64,000 bases of DNA. Origin: Lota lota. Lineage: Eukaryota; Chordata; Actinopteri; Gadiformes; Lotidae. Shown here piece after piece: positions 23,480 to 35,300 of this stretch (positions are counted from its first letter, which is position 1; each line of letters begins with the position of its first letter). The notes beneath the pieces were generated by a model that did no database searches, was not told the origin of the DNA, and saw only the letters and a program-made list of their open reading frames with translations. Location: the NCBI GenBank assembly GCA_026745465.1, contig JACYXH010000129.1:580001-644000 (forward strand), read 5' to 3'. The position numbers and the translations under genes were made by a program.

Positions 23480-23855
23480 TCACCCCATCCGAGTCTTCCT
23501 CTCGTTGCCTTTCTTGCTGTGTTTGGATACACATCTCTCACGCTATGTCGCTGTCCTTGTCCGTTTTCCTCCGTTCTTCCTCATATTCATCTCTCTCGCT
23601 ATCCCCTGATCTCGCCATTCCCTGTCTTTCCCGCCCCTCTCTTTTCCTGTTTCTGTCCCTCCATTCCTCAGAGTATCTTGATCGCCCTATATCTCCCCCT
23701 CCAACGCTCTCTCTTTCCTCTCCTTCTTTTCCCCTGTTTCTGTAAGTCTTTTCGTCAGTCTCTCAACCTCACTCTCTCTCCCCCTCCCTCCCTCTCTTCA
23801 TCTCTGTCTTCCCCTCTCTCCCTCCCTACCTCTCCCCCTCCGTTTCGGCTGTGCT
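23480..23855. repeat. pyrimidine-rich tract
   Basis: Irregular CTCTCT, TCCCTC and TTCCTC words. The three overlapping + frames are artefacts of this composition. Confidence 0.8.
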
Positions 23856-23859
23856 CATC

Positions 23860-24000
23860 AGTATTCAAAGCATCAGGTGAATTATTCCTATTGAAATAAT
23901 TGATTGTTTGTCAGCCGGACGCCTCAGTAAATAATGGATGACTTCATCAGGGACTATCCCAACCTCTGGAGAGTGACTGACAGCTCTGTTTAATAACCAC
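23860..24000. promoter_or_regulatory. candidate non-coding regulatory block
   Basis: Short unique stretch between a pyrimidine tract and a CA array, with GTGAATTATTCC, AATAATTGATTG near 23896-23907 and GTAAATAATGG. It has no coding potential. Confidence 0.3.
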
Positions 24001-24010
24001 AAGCCCTTTC

Positions 24011-24011
<1 letters not shown>

Positions 24012-24086
<75 letters not shown>
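24012..24086. repeat. (AC)n microsatellite, 75 bp
   Basis: Perfect array followed by ATATACAGACACAC. Confidence 0.97.
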
Positions 24087-24092
<6 letters not shown>

Positions 24093-24099
24093 GACACAC

Positions 24100-24939
24100 A
24101 CATATCATGCTTACACCCACGCACACACTCAACCAGACACACACACACCAGTGGCCCTCGGTGGGGTATGACTACATTCTCCACCTCATGGACGGAGAAA
24201 CAGAATGAAGGGATGGAGATTTCACGAGAAGATTTGATTTGACTCCAGGCCTTGTCTCAATAGCCATCCAAAAATAAAGAGCTGAGCTTCAAATTTGCGT
24301 TCACTTATACATATCATCACTGAAATATTAATGGTAATAACAAAACTACTATGACTACTGCTAATAATAAAGTATAAAGTACTACCTATACAACTACTAC
24401 CCGGTAATAATGGAAATAATGACCAACTACTACTACTATCATTACTAATATTGTTAAGAATAATAATAATGAAATAAAGATTAGGTTAACCTGAAGCAGT
24501 GGGATATATCCCAACAACATAGGTTAGGAGGTAACCACAGCAACAACAGGGGAATCACACACATGCAGTTAACATGTCATCAAGCGGTCATTTCGGGAGG
24601 CAGATCCTAATCAAACTCAATCGTTAATCATCAATCATGGAGTGTTTAAAAGGATCATTAGAACCCCAACACATCTATTCCACTACAAGGGTTTCCATCT
24701 GGAAATCAGCAACAACAGAAGCACCAACAACAACAAAAAATAAGAGAGAAATCCTCTTAGCTCCTTAGGGAGAGGAACCTGTAGTTTGGTGCTAGCGTAG
24801 CAATGTAGCTACTGATTGGCTTACAGCACACCTCCTCTTAGATCTCATTTAAAAATGCTGTTTGTTTGTGAGAGAATGTGGGTATTTCCATGTGTGTTTA
24901 TGTGTGCAAGTGTGTGTGTGTGTGTGCGTGTATTAGAAA
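24100..24939. other. unique DNA with an ACT/AAT-rich patch
   Basis: Irregular ACTACT, AATAAT and TACTAC words occupy about 24345-24475. TGGGATATATCCCA at 24500-24513 is a perfect 14-bp palindrome. No gene recognised. Confidence 0.4.
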
Positions 24940-25255
24940 GAAAGGGAGAATAAGATAAAGAGGGGGTGATGTGAGACGGAGAGAGTGATAGAGAGAGTGG
25001 CGGAAAGGGAGAGAGACAAAGATTGTGTTCTAGAGTGTGTGAGAGAGGAAGTAAGAGGGAGAGAGATCATGATAATGAGAGAGAGAGGGAACTTAAAGAG
25101 AGAAGGAAGAAATTAAGGGGAAGGAAGAGGGAGAGAGAAAAAGGAGGGAGTAATGTAAGAGAGACAGGGTGATGGAGAGAGCAAGTGAGAGAAAGAGGGA
25201 GAGAGAGAGAGAGAGAGCAAGAGAGAAGCAAAGGTAGAGAGAGAGGGTGATCGAG
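24940..25255. repeat. purine-rich (GA) tract
   Basis: Irregular GAGAGA and GGGAGA words with few pyrimidines. The Leu/Ser-rich minus-strand frames are artefacts. Confidence 0.85.
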
Positions 25256-25333
25256 GGAGCCGGTTGGGGGGTCTTGGGTGGGAATGAGATTGTGTTGTGC
25301 AGCAGTAGCAGCGGTATTAAGCTGACCTTTCTC

Positions 25334-25346
25334 CCAGTAGGTGGCA
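25334..25346 (+). promoter_or_regulatory. CTCF-like motif
   Basis: CCAGTAGGTGGCA fits the vertebrate CTCF core (CCASYAGRKGGCR) at every position. It sits in a short unique stretch after a purine tract. A sequence match alone does not show occupancy. Confidence 0.4.
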
Positions 25347-26194
25347 GAACATGGATCTTCCAAAGACTTCCCATGTGAAGGAGAGGCTTAGTTCCGGACC
25401 ATAGACATGTGCTCACCACTAGCAATGAAGGCTGGAACAACAACAACAACAACAACAAGTCTCTCTTCCATGCTAAGGTGTGGTTACCGATTCACGTCAC
25501 ACCCCTCCTCGAAAACAATCTTGTAAGAAAACTGACGGTTTGTCTCACACAGTCCAAAAGCAATATGGCGGTAGAAGGCAAGGTGTTTTCTGGTTGTGTT
25601 GTGTTGCCAGCGGATGGCTCAAGATAGCATAGTCTTGTTTTGGGTGAAAGTCGTGAGTATGATTCATATTTAGCAGACAAGTAACATGGGGCTGAGAACA
25701 AAGCATACAGTCAATGTAACGTAATGATGAGTAAGGGTACAATGAAGAATTACAGAATGGCAACGGCATGTTTTGCAAACAGTTTGAACAAGCCAGAGAG
25801 AGATATAGAGATTGTATTGCAAATTAAACATTAGAAGGATTACAGATACATCTATAATGTACAAACTAGAAAGGGCATTGACAGCATTCTTAAAACAAAA
25901 CCGACTTCAACTCAAACGAAACCAATGGCTCTGCCCATCAATAGTGTTTAAGGATATAAGGGCTATAATGTGACATTCAACAACACCTACCCATCAATAC
26001 ACAGGACAGGTGCCACCACACCTGGATCCTGGACATCCCAATGTCTGCAAGAGCTGATAAGATCCTAGCATTAACATGACTTCCATGGTTCTCCCATTCA
26101 CACTCCAGGTGATCCTACCTTGTGAGGACCTATGTCTCCTGTCAAACTGGGCCTTTGTGACCCCAGATAGAATTCAATAGCTCTTTGTTTGTGT
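25347..26194. other. unique DNA with a (CAA)n run
   Basis: (AAC)n lies at about 25436-25458. Otherwise unique; short overlapping frames without motifs. Confidence 0.4.

Positions 26195-26817
<623 letters not shown>

Positions 26818-26878
<61 letters not shown>
26818..26878. repeat. (GT)n microsatellite, 61 bp
   Basis: Perfect array after GGGTGAC. Confidence 0.96.
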
Positions 26879-26881
<3 letters not shown>

Positions 26882-26999
26882 AAGAGAGAAAATGTGTGTG
26901 TATGTGAGGTCAGGAGCAATAAGAATATAAATGTGCATGTGAATTGTATAGGACATGGAACTGCCAAACAACTAAGTGTGTACGCATGCGCGCATTTGT

Positions 27000-27262
27000 G
27001 CAGATATGTATGTGCGTATTTTTTGTACATGTGTTTGTTTGAGTGTGTGTGTGTGCGTATGTGTGTGTATGTGTGTGTGTGTCTCTGAGTGTATGGTGTC
27101 TGCTTCCCTTGTGTTCTAGAAGGTATTGTGTGCATCTGTGTGTGTGTTTGTCTGTGAGTAGGTGTATGTTGTGTGCCACTGGTGTGTTCTAGAATGTGTA
27201 TCATGTGTGCCTGTGCGTCTGTGTGTGTGTGTGTGTGTGTGTGCGCGTGTGTGTGTGGGTGG
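27000..27262. repeat. degenerate TG-rich tract
   Basis: GTGTGT words with scattered A, C and T substitutions. GTGTTCTAGAA(G/T) recurs near 27111 and 27184, so a unit of about 70 bp including that word was duplicated. Confidence 0.8.
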
Positions 27263-27352
27263 CTTAGAGAAGATGGAGGGTGAGGGGGGGCAGGTACTTT
27301 TGATCCCCTGATTGCTGATCTGCTTCCTGCTCATCAAAGAAGTGCAGGTGGA

Positions 27353-27440
27353 GGGGGGGGGGGGGGGGGGGGATGCCATGGATAATTATGATGAGTTGAT
27401 GAAGATGGTGATGAAGATGATGATGATGATGATTGTGATG
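27353..27440. repeat. poly-G (20 nt) and GATGAT run
   Basis: A G homopolymer at 27353-27372 is followed, after GATGCCATGG, by GATGATGATGATGAT repeats at about 27390-27435. Confidence 0.9.
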
Positions 27441-27595
27441 GAGGAAAGGTGCACGTGGAAGATTCCAGTTTGTGTTGCGTCATCACAACCTTGCATTTTA
27501 AAGCAGATAATTCAAAGAAGAAGTTGCTCTTGATGAGTTGTCAGTGTTGGGCAAGCTTTTGACCTTTAAGATCAACTGGGACCAGTCAGCTAATT

Positions 27596-27905
27596 GTTTC
27601 CAAATTCAAAACAAAACATGGAAGAGCAGGATTCAGCTACCATGCAACACATAGCTGGAATAAACTTCCTGAAGATCCGAGACTTGCTCCAACCCTGAGT
27701 ACATTTAAAACAAGGTAAAAAAGTCACCCTCGCGTTCTGCTAAATTATAATGGAATTACTTTGAATCATGTTTTCATGTTCATGTTGTCTTTTATAGATT
27801 TTTTTAAGTCAATTGTTAAATGTATTTTATGCATTTTTTTTTGTGAAGCACATTGAGTCTGCCTTATGTATGAAACATGCTATATAAATAAAGGTGACTT
27901 TACTT
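27596..27905 (+). mobile_element. LINE 3' end fragment, + strand
   Basis: At 27656-27712 the + strand encodes W-N-K-L-P-E-D-P-R-L-A-P-T-L-S-T-F-K-T, matching the C-terminal end of ORF2 in L2-like fish LINEs (WNxLPxxLRxxxSLxxFKxxLK). A 3' UTR with TTTTGTGAAGCACATTGAG and an AATAAA signal (27887-27892) follows, ending in GGTGACTTTACTTG. The reading frame is broken upstream, so only a dead 3' piece remains. Confidence 0.7.
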
Positions 27906-29810
27906 GTTGTTGCATCGAGCCGATCATTATCAGCCTTGTTTTACCTGTGTTAAGCTGCAAGTCGTGTTGGGACATCCAAACCTATTCATTCCAGTCAGGC
28001 AAGATTCAACCTTCTGGATCTGGGTATTTTGATCCAATAGGAATGTCGATTTGAGTATCGTCAGCATAACAGTGAAAGCTAATTCCGTAGCAGTGGATAA
28101 TATCGCCAAGAGGGAGCATGTTGATTGAAAAGAGCACTGGACCAAGGACAGACCCCGGTAAGACCAAAGCTTGGGTTGCAGCAGGGTTTCCAATTGGAAT
28201 CTTCCCAAAGAACAAATTCCGTTTTATTTTTTGAGATAAGATTTGAACCAGAGAAGAGACAAGCTTTTGATGCCAACAGTGTTTGAGACAATCAAGAAGT
28301 GTGGTCAATTGTGGCAAAGGCGGCACTGAGCGGCACGTCCAGGGAGCATGCATTGCGGTCCATGGTAAAGAATGAGCTTGCTTACCCCTTTGGTCACGGC
28401 CGTATCAGTGGAATAGAAGGTCCTTAACCCAGCCTGAAAGGGTTCAAATAAGTTGTTTGTCATCCAGGGATGGATGGTTTGGTTAGCTACCAACCAAGTA
28501 TTTCCAGGACTTTAGAAAAGATAGGAAGGTGCATCCTCGTTCAAGGGTGCGAGTGTCTTCATTGAACCATGGCGCTGGTCTTTTACTAGTTTGCCTTTCA
28601 ACACTATGAGGAGCAGCAGAGTCGTTGGCTGCAGATAAAGTCATTGTTGTGGCAGTGTTGAAGTCATCAGTGAGACTATACACGGAGTGCCTATAGTTAA
28701 TGAGAGGAGCAAGTGACCGAGGTAACTTATCTACCATGGCAGCAGTGTTACAGGGATGATACGACGACAGATAAGGGTAGTTTGGCGGACATCAAAGGGG
28801 CAAGATACCACCACCTGGAAAGTGAGCAGAAAGTTGTCGGATAAAGCTGAGGTATAAGGTGAGACAAACACATCTGAACTTGAAACACCGCGGGACAAGA
28901 CTAGATCCACTGTGTTTCTGCCATTGGGGGTATGGTGCTGCACAAGCTGTTTGAAGCTAAGTGTGTGAGGTCTACAGAAAAACCTTTTTGAGAGAATTAG
29001 ACTGATTATTCACATAAACGTTGAAATCCCCAATCAAGCAAACTCTTGTCCGAATATGTAACAAGAGCAACTGCAAATTCAGATAACTTTTACACAAAAA
29101 AGTGAGTATGGGCCCGGTGGATGATAAACTATAGCTAAGAAAACTATCTGTCATGGTTTTTTAACGTTGTTTAAAATGAACTGGTGAGCAGAGAGCGATT
29201 AGGGCCACTTCACCCCCCATTTTTGATTCTTGAGATAATTGTGAGCTAACAAAGTTGGGTGGGGTAGCTTTGTTTAATGATAGATTTAAGTCTGGTTTTA
29301 ACCAGTTTTCACATAGGCTTTGGTTGAAAGTGATCTGATATTTTACTCAATCCAATGTTGAGCTCTTCTGATTTATTAATGGTGCCGTTTGTTTTAGGAT
29401 TTAGTGGGATCTAGGGTGAGGTTGCAGATTGCAACAAACTCATTCAGCCCTCATTAAATTATTGGATGCTTTACCTGTCTGTTATCCTACCTACCTGCAC
29501 ACACTCTGCCCGTGCACTTATTGCGCGGTCTTCCGCAAGGCTAGGCAGCCCTATTGCTAAAGCTAGCGAGCTAGTCGTGTGTTTTTGGTGAGGTGTTTTG
29601 GAAGGCATGAAGGGAGAGGTGGGATTTATTCGGTTGGATGCTTTCTGAACTCTGGCTGGTTTCTCCAAATTGCCTACATTAACGTTAATGTGAGAGGGAG
29701 TTGGGTTTCCACTCAGCTCTGAGGAAGAGGAAGTTGGAACAGAGTTTTGTTTTTTGCAGATTTCTCGGTTGCCGTGGCCTGCGTGTTTTACACCTCGATA
29801 CATTACGGGG
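27906..29810 (-). mobile_element. L2-clade LINE, minus strand, degenerate
   Basis: Read 5' to 3' on the minus strand: an N-terminal Ser/Pro-rich stretch (about 29803-29471); endonuclease pieces including CLIGDFNVYVNNQSNSL (GDFN at about 29031-29020); a middle region with NGRNTVDLVLSRG (about 28925) and ALSDNFLLTFQ; then reverse transcriptase pieces with [17 protein letters not shown] (about 28450), [18 protein letters not shown] and the catalytic YADD (28068-28057). The order is that of an APE endonuclease plus RT ORF2. Fragments lie in several frames with stops, so it is inactive. The last part after LQLNTGKTRLIMIGS is missing, ending at the + strand LINE tail. L2 is my best clade guess; Rex1/CR1 is the alternative. 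Confidence 0.85.
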
Positions 29811-29925
29811 CAGCCCCCCCCCCCACCCCCCCCACCCCCCCCCTACAATACTGTTAGGTGAAGTTATACTTTAAACCTGGCAGTCACTGCTGTGAATACT
29901 AAATACTAAATACTAAATACTAAAA
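29811..29925. repeat. C-rich run and TACTAAA repeat
   Basis: CCCCCACCCCC-type run at about 29815-29843, followed by four copies of AATACTA at 29893-29923. These flank the 5' end of the minus-strand LINE. Confidence 0.85.
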
Positions 29926-30578
29926 CATGGAGGTGGCTCAGTGTCAGCATTACATGCTACTTCACCCAGTCTAACAAGCTTAGTTTACCCACCCAGTGAA
30001 CTAGACTCTTCAACGTTGGCTAGTATGTTGCCAGCAGATTCGCCTGCATCCCAGCATGATGTAAAACCCTGGCTATCAACAAAACCTAGGCCCTGCTCTA
30101 AACTACAGTATATCATGCCAGCCAACGTTTTACGGACATGCTTACCTTGTCTGATGCAGAACAGAACTCCAGTACAGGTTACTAATACATCAATCAGTCT
30201 TACAGTAGTGATCGCTGAACAACAATCAAATTATATCATAACAGCGTGAGTAGAATAACAATACCATTTCACAAAAGTTTTAGCAGATGGGGGCTGATAG
30301 CGACCTGATACCAATCCAAACAATCTAGCCAGAAGCAGCGTCATCGGCATCACACACTTGATGCTAACTTTGGCAAACTTAGGTTTGGTGAACTGTAAAG
30401 AGACAATATTTTATGTGAAAAACGTTGTTATCTTTAACACAATAACACTAGCTGCTAACACACTATGTTCTGTTCATACTGGCTACTCAACAAAACAACC
30501 AATGACGATCATTCACACAATAACAGAATTACTAGTAAATTAAAATGATAAGCAGCAGACAAATGATTAACAACTTAC
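29926..30578. other. AT-rich DNA with an unassigned open frame
   Basis: The + frame at 29941-30249 (102 codons, Ser/Pro/Thr-rich, no simple repeat in it) is one of few in the window not explained by low-complexity DNA. It shows no recognisable domain, promoter or splice context. Its position between a LINE and a MITE makes a transposon remnant more likely than a gene. Confidence 0.25.
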
Positions 30579-30580
30579 TA

Positions 30581-30808
30581 TAGGGCTTGTACATCCGAAT
30601 GCATCATGAGAGGACTCAAGTGAGTGCAATACTGTACAATTCTAAATCAGTGTAAATAGTCTCCCCATAATGACACATTTCTTCATGATTATTCTCTAAA
30701 CAACAATGACCAACATTACTTCCAACATAATATCTAATCTTCGAATGCTGCTATGCTTCCAAAATGGAGGCGGTCATTATGGTGTGACGTTGTGATGTAC
30801 AAGCCCTG
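30581..30808. mobile_element. 228-bp MITE with TA target duplication
   Basis: The left end TAGGGCTTGTACATC and the right end GATGTACAAGCCCTG are inverted copies (14 of 15 bp, the first base differing). A TA dinucleotide flanks each end (30579-30580 and 30809-30810). TA duplication and the short size fit a non-autonomous Tc1/mariner-type element. The interior has no coding capacity. Confidence 0.7.
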
Positions 30809-30810
30809 TA

Positions 30811-31155
30811 TCTAGCCTAGGGCTAGGGAAAGCTTGCATAACTAATGTCAAGGTGAATATACATGAACTGTCTTATTTGTCCTTGAACCATTGTTCATCC
30901 TGATCTTTTCCAAGCAATGCTTGGTTATATTATGAAGTGGAGAGGCTATTAATTAAACCCAAGTGTTATGCATTAATTAGGATTGTTATGCATAAACTGA
31001 CTGTTTGAAGTGAATAAGGATGAAGTGTTTTTAATTTGTGTACTAGATTCAAGCCATCGTCCATCTCCTTTAGCATAGAGGAACATGAGGGAAGCTTGCA
31101 ACAGGCCATCATTGGCATTCATTTTAGCCTAGTGCATCATAGGTTAGCAAATTTC

Positions 31156-31161
<6 letters not shown>
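30811..31161. other. unique AT-rich DNA
   Basis: ATGCATTAATTAGGATTGTTATGCAT near 30968 contains a TTAATTAGG homeodomain core. Otherwise nothing recognised. Confidence 0.35.
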
Positions 31162-31228
<67 letters not shown>

Positions 31229-31247
31229 TGTGTGTGTGTGTGTGTGT
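31162..31247. repeat. (GT)n microsatellite, 86 bp
   Basis: Array with a single A substitution near 31222. Confidence 0.96.
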
Positions 31248-32289
31248 AGGACGGCAGTGTAGCTTTACAATTCAGTGAATATACAACATTTTATTATTTA
31301 CTTTTAGTCAAATGTTTAATTTATTACTACATCCGCAATATTAAATATTGTAGCTTTTTCAGCTCTTGCCAGAAGATAGCTTGACCAATGGATTTTCTTG
31401 ATGACAGCGGGTAAGGGTTACATTGCGTTAACATAGCTACCATACTCCATGTCCGTTGAATAAACCAAGTACAATTATTCTTCGCCTGCTGTTACAACCT
31501 TCGAATGAAAAATTGTTGTGTACCAAATTAAAATGTCCATAAGTCAAGAAGTTAGACGGAGGAGCGATGTTACTCCTTCCGAGGCAGCCTGTGTTTTAAG
31601 AGGTTGTTTTTTTCCGATTTGCCATATTTCAAGTGGTTGTTTTTCTTTCCGCTTGCATACGATCAGAGATCCAAGAGGCCTGTTAGTAAACTGAAGGACC
31701 TTTTGTTTTCCAAACAGGGGCCCTCTCTTCGCAAGTGGCTCCTAGGGGGACAAACGACTGGAGATGTAGGCTTCAGATGCATGGAGAGGAAAGGAAAGCA
31801 TGCCTTGAGGGGGGGACATGGTTTCCTTAAGTATGGTATTAATATAAGCAACGTCCTTACTGGGGACACTAGCCGTCGTACACATACACACACACACCCA
31901 CTATCTAAACACACAGACAGACACACTAACTAAACATACAGACACACAGCTACGGCACCTGTGAAGCACACGAAACAAACAAAGTGAAACACCCTAACTT
32001 TGTAAAAACACATATTCATGCACACGTCCTTTTGCAAATAAACAAACATATTGGTCACTTTCATTCATACAAGAAAACAACAGACAAATGAGATAATGTA
32101 TGTGTGCGTACGCACACACACCCAACGATTTTCGAAATCTTTCTCTTTCTCTCACTCTCTCAAAAACAGATAATCATACATATGAAAGAACAAATGCACG
32201 TGTGTTGCATATGCATTTAATGGTTTCTTTGCTGGGGTTGCTGAGTGGGTGATTTCAGGCCAGTAGGGGTTAATGAACTGTCTTGTTTC
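31248..32289. other. unique DNA with CA words
   Basis: CAATATTAAATATTG at about 31336-31350 is a 15-bp palindrome. CA-rich words lie at 31880-32125. The frame at 31604-31933 runs into a CA tract and lacks any recognisable motif. Confidence 0.4.
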
Positions 32290-32880
32290 AAACAGAGGAG
32301 CTGACCTCCGTGCTTATCTGCTGCCCTCTGTTCCTCTCCTCTCTTCCTCTTAGCTCCCTCCCTCTCCACCTACCCACCGACTCTCCTCTCAGCTCCCTCC
32401 CTCTCCACCTCCCCACCGACTCTCCTCTCAGCTCCCTCCCTCTCCACCTCCCCACCGACTCTCCTCTCAGCTCCCCTTATCTCTCCTCCGCTCCCATCTC
32501 CTCTTCTCCTTTAAACCTCCCTTATTCCTACTTCACTCCCGTCTCCCCCTCTCCTCTCTCTGCTCCCTCCTCCCCTCTCCTTCTCCACTCACTTATCTCC
32601 TCCCATCTGCTCCTCTCAACTGTCCTCTCCTCCCCATCTCTCCCCTCCCCTGTTCCTCTCATCTCTCCTCCTCCGCTCCACATCTTCTCTCTCGCCCCCT
32701 CTTCTCCCATCTCCCTTCCCTCTCGAATCTTCACTTATATTCTCTCTCCTTCCATCTCCCCTAACCTCTCCCTTTTTCCGTTCTCTTTTCACCTCTCATC
32801 TCCTCTTCTCCGTTCCTCTCAGCTCTCCTAACAAATTTCTCCTCCCTTTGTCATCTCTTCCTCACTCGATAAGTAATTTC
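32290..32880. repeat. pyrimidine-rich tract with a 39-bp minisatellite
   Basis: From 32353 to about 32471 a 39-bp unit (GCTCCCTCCCTCTCCACCT... CACCGACTCTCCTCTCA) occurs three times, near-identical, followed by a fading fourth. The rest of the tract is irregular CTCC/TCTC words. The 182-codon + frame is an artefact; its repeated 13-residue segment (HLPTDSPLSSLPL) is the translated minisatellite. Confidence 0.9.
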
Positions 32881-33660
32881 TAAAATAACGATAACTAATA
32901 ACTAACTGCATTTATGAATAAATACAGTTTATCTCCAAAAGGCCAGAAGTGCATGGTATGTTGTGCTCTAGTGAGAAGGCCTTAATGTGGGTGTTTGGAC
33001 AAGCTCCTTGCATTGAAATTGTACTGTGCAATTACAATTGGGATGAATTTCATCTGATTCTGCTTTGAATTATGCTAATCTAATCTGAAAATCTCTCTCC
33101 ATCTATCTATATTTATCCATTCTCTCTCTCTCTCTCCCCCTCCCTCCCTCCCTCTCCCTGCTACATTGATGGGAGTGCTACATTCACAGAGATGTCACTG
33201 TGAAGCAGGAAGAGGACGTTCTTCCTTCCTGTACAGTAACAAAATAGTCTGTTTCAATGTAGGGAATAAATAACTTCAGATGCAATGTATTCTGTAATCT
33301 GTATATAACAATGTCCACATCATTTTATGAATCAAAATTGAAAAACGGAGGGAGGAGGAGGATAGGGGTGAAGTGAGGGATGGGGCGAGGGGGTGGGGGT
33401 TATGGTAATGGGGCCAGGAGATCAATGACATGTTTGATCTGGTACTAGCTCCAGGGATAACCTAGCTAAAGATGCTGAGAGCCAGGGAGTATCCAACAAC
33501 ACTAGTCCACCGGGAGCCATGTTAGAGAGGTCAATGCAAGACCCCCCCCCCCCCCTTTCTCTCTTTCCCTCATCTTAAACCCCTCTCTCGTTCTCTTGAT
33601 CTCTCACTCTCCTGGTTGCTCTCTTGCATAGCTTTTTATCTTTTTGTTTAATCTCAAATG
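32881..33660. other. unique DNA with short CT, GGAG and poly-C tracts
   Basis: Short CT run at about 33119-33160, purine-rich patch at 33345-33420 and C run at 33541-33555. The stretch at 32985-33090 is unique and non-coding, with CAATTACAATTGGG. No gene recognised. Confidence 0.4.
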
Positions 33661-33699
<39 letters not shown>

Positions 33700-33781
33700 A
33701 CTACAAGAACACATGATCACACAAGCACACAAACACATATTTACACATGCATGCATGTCACACTAAAACCTGGATGCATAA

Positions 33782-33832
<51 letters not shown>

Positions 33833-34240
33833 CATGCATGTGCACATGTACACAGACATGCACGCACACACACAATCACGATAGGAATCACTAGTGCACA
33901 CACACCAATACTTAATGACACCCACTGAGATAAAACACCAATCTCTCCATCTCTCTCACTCACTCACAACACACATGCACATACACACACAAGCATACAC
34001 ATCTACACAGATAGCCACAGTCACATACACACACACACAAAACCACACAGATACAGAAACATATATCTGCACACACACATTCGCACACACTTTTGCACTC
34101 ATGCACACACACAATAACCCCCACACACACACACACAAAAGCACAAACACACACACACACAAACGCATATCTGCACACACATCAACATTCAGGCACACAC
34201 CCATCCAAGCCGACAAGCACATGCACACACCCAAACACTT
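33661..34240. repeat. CA-rich tract enclosing an (AT)23 array
   Basis: (CA)n at 33664-33693, perfect (AT)n at 33785-33830, then degenerate CACACA words to about 34235. CATGCATG and GACATGCATGTG words flank the AT array on both sides in partly inverted fashion. Confidence 0.9.
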
Positions 34241-34480
34241 CCTGTGTCTCGCTCGCCGAGGAGTCAGCGTCCTGCGTTACGGACGGGCCCAGATGGCGCT
34301 GTCACGCTTGTCAGTGCGCCTCATCTCCCAGAATACACCTGTGACAGCAGGAACATGTGTGGCCCGTCTCCACCGCCGCCACAGAGACTAATTATCACCG
34401 GCCGCCCCGGCGTGGAGTGCCATGCACGGGGCCCGTCCCTCACCTTACACGCGTTCCCCCGACCACGCGACAAATCAACG
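34240..34480. promoter_or_regulatory. candidate GC-rich regulatory block
   Basis: Unique sequence with CTAATTATC (34388-34396) inside GC-rich surroundings (CCGCCGCCAC, CCGGCCGCCCCGG). The 165-codon frame that extends into it begins in CA repeats and has no recognisable homology. Confidence 0.3.
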
Positions 34481-34784
34481 CTGTCACCCCATGCGCACAA
34501 CTGCCAACCCTGTAACTATGGAGACATGGACGGAGATGGAGGCGGGGCGAGGCGGGGCCGAGGGTGGTTCAGGTGATGATTCAGATTGATCGTTATTTTC
34601 GTTTCAAGGCAAGGTTTGCGTGCTTGCCTTTGTGCTTGCCGTTGGTGACGTGCAAAGGTCTGTGACGGTGTGCGCGGCGGTGCGTGGCGATGCGCTGATT
34701 GGAGGTGTAACTGTTATTTGTGGGTGCCCAAGGTCAACGTAGGCGGCGACACTCCTTGCGGGCGGAGTGCGACGGAGACAAGAC
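34481..34784. other. unique GC-rich DNA
   Basis: GGCGGGGCGAGGCGGGGCC near 34542-34560 and GTGCGCGGCGGTGCG words are CpG-rich. No promoter elements are arranged convincingly and no gene is recognised. Confidence 0.35.
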
Positions 34785-34915
34785 ACACCTCCGATTTACC
34801 ATCGAGTCACTAAGCAAAGGCTTTTATCCAGAGCAACTAACAGCAATGAGAGCGGGGAGGAGGTGGAGGTTGCGGACGTGGGAACCCAGAACCTTGCGGC
34901 TTGTAGTAAAAAAAA
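34785..34915 (-). mobile_element. SINE fragment, minus strand
   Basis: GAGTCACTAAGCAAAGGCTTTTATCCAGAGCAACTAACA (34804-34842) is the reverse complement of the teleost SINE tail (TTAGTTGCTCTGGATAAAAGCC... ). GTGGGAACCCAGAACCTTGCGG nearby is the reverse of its B-box region. A diverged copy. Confidence 0.65.
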
Positions 34916-35014
34916 ACAACCGAACCCCTAAACTTATCCTGCATCCACATCTGTGATGTCTCGTCACTCTCATTTTTCATCTAAAGGCAAATGACCCATT
35001 GCCTTTTGGCAGGA

Positions 35015-35016
<2 letters not shown>

Positions 35017-35101
<85 letters not shown>
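35017..35101. repeat. (GT)n microsatellite, 85 bp
   Basis: Perfect array after AGGACA. Confidence 0.97.
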
Positions 35102-35104
<3 letters not shown>

Positions 35105-35300
35105 GTTTCCCTCCCATCAACATCTCCCCATTAGGACTTCCTTAATTGAGGTTTGGAATGGCGCGACCGCATCCATCAGTGCTAGCACCGCGGCGAGCAG
35201 AGCGGCGAGCTGTGCTGACGAAGGTAACGGCTGTAATGGATTCACAGAGGTTTCTCCCGGGCGGATGTTTGGGAAGAGTTCTTTGAGCTAATTACCCCAT
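35105..35300. promoter_or_regulatory. candidate regulatory block
   Basis: CTTAATTGAG (35141-35150) and GCTAATTACC (35287-35296) bracket a GC-rich unique core with GCGGCGAGCAGAGCGGCGAG. The sequence is unique and appears non-coding. Confidence 0.35.

Noticed and set aside
24012-24086. CRISPR-like regular repeats
   Set aside because: All regular arrays in the window are microsatellites or minisatellites without distinct spacers, and the genome is eukaryotic.
27542-27560. CAGTGTTGGGCAAG, like the start of fish hAT MITEs
   Set aside because: The following sequence does not continue the resemblance and no right end is seen.
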